Positions 1 through 5,426 of a stretch of DNA of 5,426 bases are shown here, in pieces. The notes beneath the pieces were generated by a model. That model had not been told where the DNA came from. It saw only the letters and a program-made list of their open reading frames with translations, and ran no database searches. The stretch comes from Methylococcaceae bacterium (lineage in GTDB: Bacteria; Pseudomonadota; Gammaproteobacteria; Methylococcales; Methylomonadaceae): the NCBI GenBank assembly GCA_013140465.1, contig JABFST010000142.1, positions 1-5,426 on the forward strand, written 5' to 3'. How positions within the stretch are numbered: position 1 is the stretch's first letter; every line of letters starts with the position of its first letter. The translations under genes and the position numbers were made by a program.

Positions 1-79
1 ACTCCGATGAGCAAGCTTACGTTAATTCTTTCACAGTCTCATACGCGTTAAGGCCCGCCGTCGCTGGGCGAGCTAAAAG

Positions 80-607
80 TCATAACACTGTCAGGTGGGC
101 ACTGGCATCGGTATGTACCAAATCACCACTGCGTTGCAAGACAAAATAGCCACGCCGCAAAGCTTCGGCTTTGGCTTCGTCATTGATGTGGAAGCTGGCA
201 ATCGCGCCGTATTGCTTGTAGTGCTGGTAAATCGGGAACAGCTGTTTGAAATGGCGCATTTTGCGGTCCAGCTTGTCTAGGTCGTTTTTATGCGCTTTGT
301 ATTTGACTTCAACGACCGCTAGCGCGTCGCCGTTGGTCATCACCAAATCGTATTCTTCTTGGATTTTGCCCCGATGCTTTTCCATGTTTTTAACCACGTC
401 ATCAAAACGGATAGAGCCAAGGCGGTTGTCTTTAATCAAACTTTGGAAAAAGAATTCTTCGGCGACGTCGCCTTGGTTGTTGGTGACATTGCCTAAGGTA
501 ATGCCCATGCGTTTTAGTTTTTCGTCGGTGCGCTTCATTTGTTCGTCAGTTTTATGTTGGGCAACGGCAAGGCTGGCAACTAAAGCTTTTAATTCATCAT
601 CAGTCAT
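80..607 (-). CDS. Coiled-coil protein with PD-(D/E)XK nuclease-like domain, function unknown
   Basis: A protein of 175 residues. Residues 1-40 are highly charged and helical (repeated DEQMKR / DEKLKR), as expected for a short coiled coil. From about residue 46 (GDVAEE) the protein looks like the PD-(D/E)XK nuclease fold: E50 or E51 in a first helix, D87 in EEYDLVMTNGD, and E100-x-K102 in VVEVKYKA, giving a D-x12-E-x-K active-site pattern. The C-terminal RRGYFVLQRSGDLVHT resembles the closing strands of small DUF3782-like stand-alone proteins, which have the same coiled coil plus nuclease core; the length is normal for that group. The catalytic-looking residues are all present, so the fold may be active, but these proteins have no established role and I infer none. 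The start is supported by a GGAAGA Shine-Dalgarno motif 6 nt upstream. It is a single gene, divergent from the lipoprotein gene at 769, with no methylase or toxin partner in view. Confidence 0.8.
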   Translation of the reverse strand: MTDDELKALVASLAVAQHKTDEQMKRTDEKLKRMGITLGNVTNNQGDVAEEFFFQSLIKDNRLGSIRFDDVVKNMEKHRGKIQEEYDLVMTNGDALAVVEVKYKAHKNDLDKLDRKMRHFKQLFPIYQHYKQYGAIASFHINDEAKAEALRRGYFVLQRSGDLVHTDASAHLTVL

Positions 608-613
608 GGCTAA

Positions 614-619
614 TCTTCC
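614..619 (-). promoter_or_regulatory. Ribosome binding site of the nuclease-like gene
   Basis: On the minus strand the motif reads GGAAGA and ends 6 nt before the ATG at 607. It is the best Shine-Dalgarno match near this gene and supports the chosen start. Confidence 0.6.
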
Positions 620-640
620 AAAACAAGGTCTATAGGCAAA

Positions 641-669
641 ATTCTAGCATAAGCTAAGTCATTATTCAG
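641..669 (-). promoter_or_regulatory. Candidate sigma70 promoter for the nuclease-like gene
   Basis: The minus strand shows CTGAAT (669-664) as a weak -35 (3 of 6 matches to TTGACA), a 17-nt spacer, and TAGAAT (646-641) as a good -10 (5 of 6 matches). Transcription would begin near 634 and give a leader of roughly 27 nt containing the GGAAGA site. Found by eye; the -35 is poor. Confidence 0.35.
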
Positions 670-727
670 GTGCGTCTTTATCCGTGGCAAAAGCCCACGC
701 AAGCTAAAGTCCTAGACCCGTTAAGAT

Positions 728-756
728 TTGACAGACACTAGATTTAACCGCACGAT
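728..756 (+). promoter_or_regulatory. Candidate promoter for the lipoprotein gene
   Basis: A perfect TTGACA -35 hexamer lies at 728-733. After a 17-nt spacer the -10 position at 751-756 reads CACGAT, only 3 of 6 matches. If used, transcription would start near 763, just 6 nt before the first possible ATG (769), which would favour the downstream ATG at 784. The strong -35 with a weak -10 could also point to activator dependence, or the match may be chance. Confidence 0.35.
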
Positions 757-768
757 AGGCTTTTTTTA

Positions 769-1125
769 ATGGGTAACATGTATATGAATACGAATAGCTT
801 AAACCTTGGTGGTCTGCGTAAGTTGGCTTGTGTTGGGATAATGGTGGGGGTATTGGGGGTGTCGGGCTGCGCGTCTATAGGGCATGAATTTCCGGCAGGG
901 CAAATATCCACTATCCGTATAGGCGAAACCAGCCAGAATGACATTTATGCCACCTTTGGCGCACCTTGGCGCAAAGGCATAGACAATGGCATGAAAACCT
1001 GGACTTACGGTAATTACCAGTACAGTTTGTTCAGTGCCCACAGTGCGGAAGATTTGGTGATTAAGTTCGATAAGCGCAATATCGTGTCGGCATATACGTT
1101 TAACACAACTAAGCGGTCTAAATAG
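769..1125 (+). CDS. Small outer-membrane lipoprotein with SmpA/OmlA (BamE-like) domain
   Basis: A protein of 118 residues from the first ATG. A basic and then hydrophobic leader (LRKLACVGIMVGVLGVSGC) ends in the lipobox V-S-G-C, so signal peptidase II should cleave before C34. The +2 residue is Ala rather than Asp, which predicts Lol sorting to the outer membrane. The mature part of about 85 residues has the pattern of the SmpA/OmlA fold: I-x-IGETSQNDIYATFGAP, then KTWTYGNYQYSLF, then DLVIKFDKRNIVSAYTF. BamE of the BAM complex has this fold, but many small lipoproteins share it, so I call the domain and not bamE itself. Three in-frame ATGs (769, 778, 784) could start it; the third gives a 29-residue leader including Cys and suits the upstream TTGACA best, while a weak AGG at 757-759 would serve the first. 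The gene is monocistronic and converges with copA across a shared hairpin. Confidence 0.8.
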   Translation: MGNMYMNTNSLNLGGLRKLACVGIMVGVLGVSGCASIGHEFPAGQISTIRIGETSQNDIYATFGAPWRKGIDNGMKTWTYGNYQYSLFSAHSAEDLVIKFDKRNIVSAYTFNTTKRSK

Positions 1126-1151
1126 CAGTCGCCTATGCTTATTGAACGGCT

Positions 1152-1180
1152 TAACCGTACCTCTAGCTGAGGTACGGTTA
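1152..1180. terminator. Stem-loop between convergent genes, possible bidirectional terminator
   Basis: A perfect 12-bp inverted repeat (TAACCGTACCTC at 1152-1163, GAGGTACGGTTA at 1169-1180) encloses a 5-nt loop. It lies 26 nt after the lipoprotein stop and 13 nt after the end of copA, where a shared terminator would be expected. Neither side has a run of T, so it is not a canonical intrinsic terminator; it may instead stabilise both 3' ends or work with Rho. Confidence 0.55.
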
Positions 1181-1193
1181 TAGCAAACAGGTA

Positions 1194-3440
1194 TTACTTT
1201 TCAGTATCAAACTTCATCCAGCGTAAACGGTTGGCATTGCTGACCACTGTCAACGATGACATAGCCATTGCCGCCCCGGCAATCATCGGGTTAAGCAACA
1301 CCCCAAACAAGGGGTATAACAGGCCAGCCGCAACCGGAATGCTGAGCGTGTTATAAAAGAAAGCCCCGATTAGGTTTTGTTTGATGTTGATGACGGTGGC
1401 TTTAGACAGCCCTATCACTTCGGGTATCTTTAATAACGAACCCTGCAAAATCACCACATCCGCGCTTTCAATCGCAACGTCGGTGCCTGTGCCTATCGCC
1501 AGCCCGACATTGGCTTGTGCCAAGGCGGGCGCGTCATTAATGCCATCGCCGACCATGCCGACGATTTCGCCTTGGTCTTGCAGTTCTTTAACCACAGCGG
1601 CTTTGTCCTGCGGCAAGACTTGGGCGTTGACTTCGGCGATGCCCGCTTGTTTGGCGATGGCATGGGCGGTGATTTGGTTGTCGCCCGTCACCATGATAAT
1701 GCGTAAACCCAAGGCTTTTAGGTGTTGCACGGCGAGGGCCGAATCGTGCTTAATCGGATCGGAGACGGCGATGATGCCGACAATTTTTTCATCGACCGCC
1801 AGCAGCATCGGGGTTTTTCCTTGTGCAGACAGTTTTTCCAAGCGGTTGTTGTAGCGGGTAAACTTAATCCCCTTGCTGTCCATTAAGGCTTTGTTGCCAA
1901 AATAGACGCGTTGTTCGTTCATCAGAGCCGTCACGCCGTAACCAGCCAAGGCTTCAAATTGTTTGACCTTGTTTAAAGCCAGTTGCTGTTCTTGGGCGGC
2001 CCGCAACACGGCGGCGGCGAGAGGATGTTCCGAACCCGATTCCAACGAAGCGGCATAGTGTAAGATTTGGGTTTCGGTGTATTGGTTGTCAATCGCTTCA
2101 ACACTGGACACGGTGGGCTTGCCTTCCGTGACTGTACCCGTTTTGTCGAGGATCAGGCAGGTCAGTTTGCCCGCAGTTTGTAAGGCATCGCCTTTGCGGA
2201 TTAAGATGCCCGATTGTGCCGCGCGGCCTACCGCGACCATGACTGAAATCGGCGTAGCCAAGCCCAAGGCGCAAGGACAGGCGATGACCAGTACGGTCAT
2301 GGAAGTGACAAACGCATAGCCTAATGACGGGTCAGGGCCAAAGCTATACCAAACTAAAAACGTAAAGGCCGCAATAGCGACGACGGCTGGGACAAACACG
2401 CCGGAAATTTTGTCCGCCAAGCGGGCTATTTCAGGTTTGCTGCTTTGGGCTAGGCGCACGCTGTTGATGATTTGTGCCAACGCCGTGTCACGCCCAATGC
2501 GCGTGGCCTGAAACAAAAAACTGCCAGTTTGGTTGATTGAACCCGCTACCACTTCGTCACCTACGGATTTTTCGACGGGCATCGGTTCGCCTGTCAGCAT
2601 GGATTCGTCCAGCGTAGAATGGCCTTCCAGCAAAATGCCGTCTACGGCGATTTTTTCGCCCGGCCTGACGCGCAAAGTTTCGCCCAAGCCGACCAACTCA
2701 ATGGCAAGGTCAAGTTCTATGCCATCCCTGACCACGCGTGCCGTGCGTGGCTGTAAGCCGATAAGCTGGCGGATCGCCGAAGAGGTTTTGCCGCGTGCCA
2801 AGGTTTCTAGCCCTGTGCCTAAATTGATAAAGGCTAAAATGACGACCGCCGCCTCAAAATAAGCGTGTTTGGCTAAGGAGGGCAAGAGTGCGGAATAATC
2901 GATGACGATGCAGGAATACAGCCACGCCGAACCCGTCCCCAAGGCAATGAGCGTATCCATATTGGCTTGCCCTAAGCTTAGTGATTTGGCGGCGCCACTG
3001 TAAAAGTGCCACCCCGAATAAACCAGTATGCCTAAGGTGATAAGGGCTACTTCAGGCCACAGCCAAAGCCCGGTGGCTGAGCCAATTTCAGGCAGCCAAG
3101 CAAAATGCTCGGACAACATCAAGAATAAGCCAAACGCCCCCGCCACCGCCGCTTTTTTCATTAAAGTACGGTAACGCTGCAATTCCTGCTGTTCTTGTTC
3201 GGCGGGGTCTTCAAACCCTTCCATGATCGCGGCGTCAAAACCAGCTTCTTTAATGGCCTGGGTTAATGACGTTGGATCGGCATGGCCTTTGACCAGTGCT
3301 GAATGGTCAGCAAAATTGACGCTTACCGAAGCCACCCCCTCAACCGCCGCCAACGCGCCTTCAACGGCACTCACGCAGCCAGCACAGCGCATCCCTAAAA
3401 TGGACAGCCGTAATTCTTCAGAAGTCTCTTCGTTGTTCAT
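1194..3440 (-). CDS. copA: Cu(I)-exporting P1B-1-type ATPase CopA
   Basis: An inner-membrane pump of 748 residues, full length for the family, that uses ATP to move Cu(I) out of the cytoplasm. One N-terminal metal-binding domain (about 10-75) carries GMRCAGC (Cys19, Cys22). Eight membrane segments are visible, at roughly 96-114, 128-148, 161-181, 191-211, 345-366, 374-404, 686-708 and 712-731. The actuator has TGEP (283-286). The ion path has CPC (388-390), YN (696-697) in segment 7 and M725-x3-S729 in segment 8, the triad that marks the Cu(I)/Ag(I) subgroup. The catalytic parts are DKTGT with phospho-acceptor D432, the nucleotide-site SEHP (H472-P473), TGD (585-587) and GDGINDAP (from 631). 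All key residues are present. E. coli CopA has two N-terminal metal domains; this one has a single domain, and the separate chaperone gene upstream may compensate. The ATG lies 19 bp after the chaperone gene on the same strand. Silver may also be exported. Confidence 0.96.
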   Translation of the reverse strand: MNNEETSEELRLSILGMRCAGCVSAVEGALAAVEGVASVSVNFADHSALVKGHADPTSLTQAIKEAGFDAAIMEGFEDPAEQEQQELQRYRTLMKKAAVAGAFGLFLMLSEHFAWLPEIGSATGLWLWPEVALITLGILVYSGWHFYSGAAKSLSLGQANMDTLIALGTGSAWLYSCIVIDYSALLPSLAKHAYFEAAVVILAFINLGTGLETLARGKTSSAIRQLIGLQPRTARVVRDGIELDLAIELVGLGETLRVRPGEKIAVDGILLEGHSTLDESMLTGEPMPVEKSVGDEVVAGSINQTGSFLFQATRIGRDTALAQIINSVRLAQSSKPEIARLADKISGVFVPAVVAIAAFTFLVWYSFGPDPSLGYAFVTSMTVLVIACPCALGLATPISVMVAVGRAAQSGILIRKGDALQTAGKLTCLILDKTGTVTEGKPTVSSVEAIDNQYTETQILHYAASLESGSEHPLAAAVLRAAQEQQLALNKVKQFEALAGYGVTALMNEQRVYFGNKALMDSKGIKFTRYNNRLEKLSAQGKTPMLLAVDEKIVGIIAVSDPIKHDSALAVQHLKALGLRIIMVTGDNQITAHAIAKQAGIAEVNAQVLPQDKAAVVKELQDQGEIVGMVGDGINDAPALAQANVGLAIGTGTDVAIESADVVILQGSLLKIPEVIGLSKATVINIKQNLIGAFFYNTLSIPVAAGLLYPLFGVLLNPMIAGAAMAMSSLTVVSNANRLRWMKFDTEK

Positions 3441-3459
3441 AAAGTTACCGTGTGTGCGA

Positions 3460-3672
3460 TTAGTCAGTTACTGTAAAACCAGCGCCAGTAATCGTATTTG
3501 TCAGGATGTCGAGAGTGGTTTGGTCAGGGTCATAATCGATGGTGACGGTGTTGTCCTTAAAGGATGCCGCAGTGCTAATCACGCCATCAAGCGCTGACAG
3601 CTTGCCCGTGACATTGGCTTCGCAGCCGCCACATTTCATACCCGTTACGGTTAAGGTTACAGATTCAGTCAT
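3460..3672 (-). CDS. copZ: CopZ-like cytosolic copper chaperone (HMA domain)
   Basis: A 70-residue protein consisting of a single heavy-metal-associated domain of the ferredoxin-like (beta-alpha-beta-beta-alpha-beta) fold. The metal loop GMKCGGCE supplies Cys14 and Cys17, which bind Cu(I) in this family. There is no signal peptide or membrane segment, so it should act in the cytosol, passing copper to the N-terminal domain of the CopA encoded 19 bp downstream on the same strand. The length is typical of CopZ/Atx1 proteins. The start is supported by AGGGG 7 nt upstream. An ATG 5 nt earlier opens only a two-codon frame (ATG CAA TGA) that overlaps the real start and lies too close to the Shine-Dalgarno. 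Copper is inferred from the CopA partner; small HMA proteins can also bind silver, zinc or mercury. The symbol is by role and position, not a close match to a named orthologue. Confidence 0.88.
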   Translation of the reverse strand: MTESVTLTVTGMKCGGCEANVTGKLSALDGVISTAASFKDNTVTIDYDPDQTTLDILTNTITGAGFTVTD

Positions 3673-3679
3673 TGCATTT

Positions 3680-3684
3680 CCCCT
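3680..3684 (-). promoter_or_regulatory. Ribosome binding site of copZ, decides between two overlapping ATGs
   Basis: On the minus strand this reads AGGGG, 7 nt before the ATG at 3672. The competing ATG at 3677-3675 would be only 2 nt from it and opens a two-codon frame, so the motif selects 3672. Confidence 0.6.
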
Positions 3685-3742
3685 GCTGTCAGTTAATAAA
3701 TGGTTGCCTAAAGGCGGTCTTGATAAGGTTTGCCGCTATGGC

Positions 3743-3774
3743 GAGTGTGCTTGGCTTAGAGTGTGCCTAGCCAA
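3743..3774. repeat. Direct repeat interleaved with a dyad, operator-like, upstream of copZ
   Basis: The 8-bp word GAGTGTGC occurs at 3743-3750 and again at 3759-3766, separated by 8 bp. Overlapping it is an inverted repeat, TTGGCT (3751-3756) with AGCCAA (3769-3774), separated by 12 bp. The cluster lies about 70-100 bp upstream of the copZ start, where a metal-responsive regulator could bind. It does not match any copper-operator consensus I know. Confidence 0.4.
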
Positions 3775-3865
3775 AACTAAAAGGATAGTCTATTTTTGCT
3801 TTATCTTCCGAATTATCCTAATAATATTTTACCCGTTTAGCACGCTTACTGGGGTTAAGGATGTG

Positions 3866-3897
3866 CTATTTTTAAACGGCTTTACCCTTTAAAATAG
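3866..3897. repeat. AT-rich inverted repeat / hairpin
   Basis: CTATTTTTAAA (3866-3876) pairs with TTTAAAATAG (3888-3897), leaving one unpaired T in the left arm and an 11-nt loop. Neither side is followed by a T run, so it does not look like an intrinsic terminator. It would fall in the copZ leader if the promoter at 3939-3968 is used, or it could be a protein-binding dyad. Confidence 0.45.
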
Positions 3898-3938
3898 GCT
3901 GCGGCAGGTTATGGCGCTATTGCCATCGCCCACAAAAA

Positions 3939-3968
3939 AGAATAGTCCTGCCCTCGCGGTACTGTCAA
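3939..3968 (-). promoter_or_regulatory. Candidate sigma70 promoter reading toward copZ
   Basis: The minus strand has a perfect TTGACA (3968-3963), an 18-nt spacer and TATTCT (3944-3939; 4 of 6 matches to TATAAT). Transcription would begin near 3932 and leave an unusually long leader of about 260 nt before copZ. A regulated promoter closer to copZ may exist, but I could not identify one with confidence. Confidence 0.35.
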
Positions 3969-4035
3969 ATATAGATACCCCATAGGTAGTAGATGTTTTA
4001 GACTAGTAGCCTACTTAACCCTACTCGATAGCCTT

Positions 4036-4659
4036 ATGCAATTAAATACCATCACTCACCAGACCATTGCGCTTGCGGGCATAGCCCAAGCTGCCGCATT
4101 GGTACAGCAATTGGCAAGCAAAGGCAGTGCCGACGCGGTTGCTTTAGAGGCCAGTCTTGCCAGCGTGCTAAAAATTGATACGGACAGTGTTATTGATGTG
4201 TATGGCAGTTTGTCCGGCATAAAATTGGGGCTGGAACAATTGGACATACAAATGACCGGTTATAAAATCGCCAACCCCGAACAGGCACGGTATTCGGCTT
4301 CGTTGGTGTTTTTGGAAAACCAGCTGTCCGGGCGCAAGGATTTGCTGAAAACGATCCACACAGGGGTCTTGAAAGCACAAGCCCAAAGCGAACATTTTGG
4401 CGTGGTGCATGAAAACACTATCGCTAATTTGGGCGAACTCTACCAAAGCACTATCAGCACTATGCAGCCTAGGATTATGGTGAATGGCGACCCCAGCTTT
4501 TTGTCCAGGGCCGATATTGCCAATAAAATTCGCGCCTGTTTATTAGCGGGCATCCGTTCCGCCATTTTATGGCGGCAGTGCGGCGGCACACGGTGGAAAT
4601 TTTTGTTTTTCCGTAAAAAAATCCAAGCTGAATTACAAATCCTGCTACAGCAAGTTTAG
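4036..4659 (+). CDS. hflD: HflD, high-frequency-lysogenization protein homologue
   Basis: A protein of 207 residues, compared with about 213 in E. coli. It follows the family along its length: ALAGIAQAAALVQQLASKG (residues 12-30) corresponds to the ALAGICQSARLVQQLA block of E. coli HflD; QARYSASLVFLENQLSGRKD matches the mid-region (TRYTLSLMVLERKLSSAKG in E. coli); and KIRACLLAGIRSAILWRQCGG matches the C-terminal signature. The start is supported by the same 11-residue spacing before ALAG as in E. coli. HflD is an all-helical protein at the cytoplasmic face of the inner membrane; in E. coli it binds phage lambda CII and promotes its loss, and its normal cellular role is unclear. No Shine-Dalgarno is evident. 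The gene usually lies between mnmA and purB; here the copper operon is divergent upstream and an ABC ATPase follows after 7 bp. Confidence 0.92.
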   Translation: MQLNTITHQTIALAGIAQAAALVQQLASKGSADAVALEASLASVLKIDTDSVIDVYGSLSGIKLGLEQLDIQMTGYKIANPEQARYSASLVFLENQLSGRKDLLKTIHTGVLKAQAQSEHFGVVHENTIANLGELYQSTISTMQPRIMVNGDPSFLSRADIANKIRACLLAGIRSAILWRQCGGTRWKFLFFRKKIQAELQILLQQV

Positions 4660-4666
4660 CTTAAAG

Positions 4667-5426
4667 ATGTCCACACTCATCACCGTCGAACACTTATACC
4701 GCTATTATGGCCCGCACTGCGCCGTCAACGATGTCAGTTTTACCTTATCCAAAGGCCAAGTGTTGGGTTTTCTAGGGCCTAATGGGGCGGGCAAGACCAC
4801 TACCCTACAAATACTGTGCGGTAATCTCGCGCCTAGCGCAGGGCGGATTGCCATCAATGGCTACGCCTTACCCAAACAGGCCCAACTAGCCAAACGGCAT
4901 TTGGGCTATTTGCCAGACACGCCGCCACTTTACAAAGACCTGACCGTAAACGAATTTTTATCATACTGCGCACGTTTGCACGGCATCGCTCGCCCCGCGA
5001 TTGCCAAAGCGGTTACTGTGGCCCAAGAACGGTGTGCGTTAGGCACAGTCCGGCAGCGGCTGATAGGCAATTTGTCCAAAGGCTTTCAACAACGCGTGGG
5101 CTTGGCGCAAGCGATAGTCCATAATCCTGAGGTGATTGTGCTAGATGAGCCGACGGTGGGCTTGGATCCTCTGCAAATTCGGGAAATCCGCAGCTTAATC
5201 AGCGAGTTGGGGCAAGACCACGCGGTGGTGCTATCCACGCACCGTTTAAGTGAAGTCCAGGCCGCTTGCACGCATGTGCAAATTATCCACCAAGGCCAGT
5301 TGATTTTAAGCGAAAGCGTAACGGGGCTGATGCAGGCAATGACAACTGGCAGCTTACAAGTGACCACCCGCCATAAGCCCGACCTAGCCGTGTTGTTGGC
5401 GATACCCGGGGTAACGCGGGTAGATC
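4667..5426 (+). CDS. ABC transporter ATP-binding protein, GldA/ABC-2 type, 3'-truncated by window edge
   Basis: The first 253 residues of an ATPase that runs off the window; relatives are around 300 residues, so perhaps 50 are missing. Walker A is GPNGAGKTT (37-45), the signature is LSKGFQQR (136-143), Walker B is VIVLDE (156-161), the D-loop is GLDP (165-168) and the switch histidine is H192 in STHRLSEV. At the Q-loop, YLPDTPPLY (81-89) has Asp84 where Gln is typical; GldA-type ATPases likewise carry an acidic residue here (YLPE-x-x-PLY). This places it with GldA/NatA-like exporters, which energise an ABC-2 permease at the inner membrane, usually encoded next door. The substrate cannot be told from the ATPase. 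The ATG is 7 bp after hflD with only a weak purine stretch (AAAG) before it, so translation may be coupled to hflD. There is no membrane segment and no fusion in the visible part. Confidence 0.9.
   Translation, partial: MSTLITVEHLYRYYGPHCAVNDVSFTLSKGQVLGFLGPNGAGKTTTLQILCGNLAPSAGRIAINGYALPKQAQLAKRHLGYLPDTPPLYKDLTVNEFLSYCARLHGIARPAIAKAVTVAQERCALGTVRQRLIGNLSKGFQQRVGLAQAIVHNPEVIVLDEPTVGLDPLQIREIRSLISELGQDHAVVLSTHRLSEVQAACTHVQIIHQGQLILSESVTGLMQAMTTGSLQVTTRHKPDLAVLLAIPGVTRVD

Larger units (their letters stand above)
3673..4035. other. 363-bp divergent intergenic region between copZ and hflD
   Basis: This region has no supportable gene but is rich in short symmetric elements. From left to right: a direct repeat plus dyad at 3743-3774; a loose inverted repeat AGGATA (3782-3787) / TATCCT (3814-3819); an AT-rich hairpin at 3866-3897; a small hairpin ATGGC (3911-3915) / GCCAT (3922-3926); a TTGACA-type promoter reading toward copZ (3939-3968); the dyad TACC (3976-3979) / GGTA (3985-3988); and the near-palindrome AGTAG-C-CTACT (4005-4015) just upstream of hflD. 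I found no clear sigma70 promoter or Shine-Dalgarno for hflD, and no site that I recognise as a CueR, CopY or CsoR operator. Confidence 0.6.

Noticed and set aside
17..82. In-frame extension of the nuclease-like gene: after its TGA the same frame stays open for 20 codons to a TAA at 19-17.
   Set aside because: An open run of 20 codons is expected by chance, and the protein already ends at a normal place for its type. No readthrough signal was recognised.
3..149. Plus-strand frame open from the window edge to a TAG at 147-149, possibly the tail of an upstream gene.
   Set aside because: It overlaps the well-supported minus-strand gene by about 70 bp, shows no recognisable protein features, and is short enough to be chance.
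683..699. Small hairpin CGTGGC / GCC-CACG with an AAAA loop in the 608-768 gap.
   Set aside because: The stem is short with a bulge, there is no T run on either side, and it sits upstream of both divergent genes, so a terminator role is unlikely.
71..712. Similar short strings AGCTAAAAGTC (71-81), AGCTAAGTC (652-660) and AGCTAAAGTC (702-711).
   Set aside because: They differ by insertions, are very short and have irregular spacing; probably coincidence.
1381..1854. Plus-strand open frame of 157 codons.
   Set aside because: It lies entirely antisense inside copA, where all ATPase motifs are intact, and its translation is low-complexity Ser/Ala/Pro/Thr typical of antisense frames.
3223..3597. 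Plus-strand open frame of 124 codons spanning the copZ-copA junction.
   Set aside because: It is antisense to two genes with clear HMA motifs and has no recognisable domain or ribosome binding site.
3690..3731. Possible MerR-type promoter for copZ with a 20-nt spacer around GCCTTTAGGC.
   Set aside because: The palindrome is only 4 bp per arm, both hexamers are poor, and the flanks do not match the CueR operator.
3539..3892. Plus-strand open frame of 117 codons running from within copZ into the intergenic region.
   Set aside because: It starts antisense inside copZ, its intergenic part looks non-coding and crosses the operator-like repeats, and no family resemblance was seen.
3911..3985. A 24-codon plus-strand ORF upstream of hflD, with a GCAGG motif just before the ATG.
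   Set aside because: The motif is only 2 nt from the ATG, the peptide is nondescript, and ORFs this short occur often by chance.
5086..5367. Minus-strand open frame of 93 codons.
   Set aside because: It is antisense to the ABC ATPase region carrying Walker B and the H-loop and has a Cys/Trp/Ser-rich antisense composition.

Overview
The window looks like chromosomal DNA from a gammaproteobacterium. The best evidence is an hflD gene at 4036-4659, a family essentially confined to Gammaproteobacteria, together with a copper P-type ATPase resembling the enterobacterial type and a Lol-sorted, BamE-like lipoprotein. Base composition is moderate, about half G+C by eye. A methanotroph-like (Methylococcales) host would fit the flavour of the genes, but that is a guess and cannot be proven here.

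Layout from left to right. (1) 80-607, minus strand: an orphan protein of 175 residues with a coiled-coil N-terminus and a PD-(D/E)XK nuclease-type core (D87, E100-x-K102). (2) 608-768: a divergent promoter region. (3) 769-1125, plus strand: a small lipoprotein with a SmpA/OmlA (BamE-like) domain. (4) 1126-1193: a convergent intergenic gap holding a perfect 12-bp stem-loop. (5) 3672 down to 1194, minus strand: a two-gene copper operon, a CopZ-type chaperone (70 residues) followed after 19 bp by a CopA-type Cu(I)-exporting ATPase (748 residues). (6) 3673-4035: a 363-bp divergent intergenic region with several dyads and repeats and a candidate minus-strand promoter. (7) 4036-4659, plus strand: hflD. 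(8) 4667 to the window edge, plus strand: a GldA-like ABC transporter ATPase, cut off at residue 253.

How the genes work together. CopZ would bind cytosolic Cu(I) through its CxxC motif and deliver it to CopA, which pumps it across the inner membrane; no copper regulator gene is in view. hflD and the ABC ATPase are 7 bp apart and probably co-transcribed, but nothing in the sequence links their functions. The nuclease-like protein and the lipoprotein are singletons.

No RNA gene, insertion sequence, CRISPR array or attachment site was recognised. Most of the window is ordinary housekeeping and metal-homeostasis content, and I do not see a convincing undescribed system. The spots most worth a second look are the structured copZ upstream region, the atypical hflD neighbourhood and the orphan nuclease-like protein.
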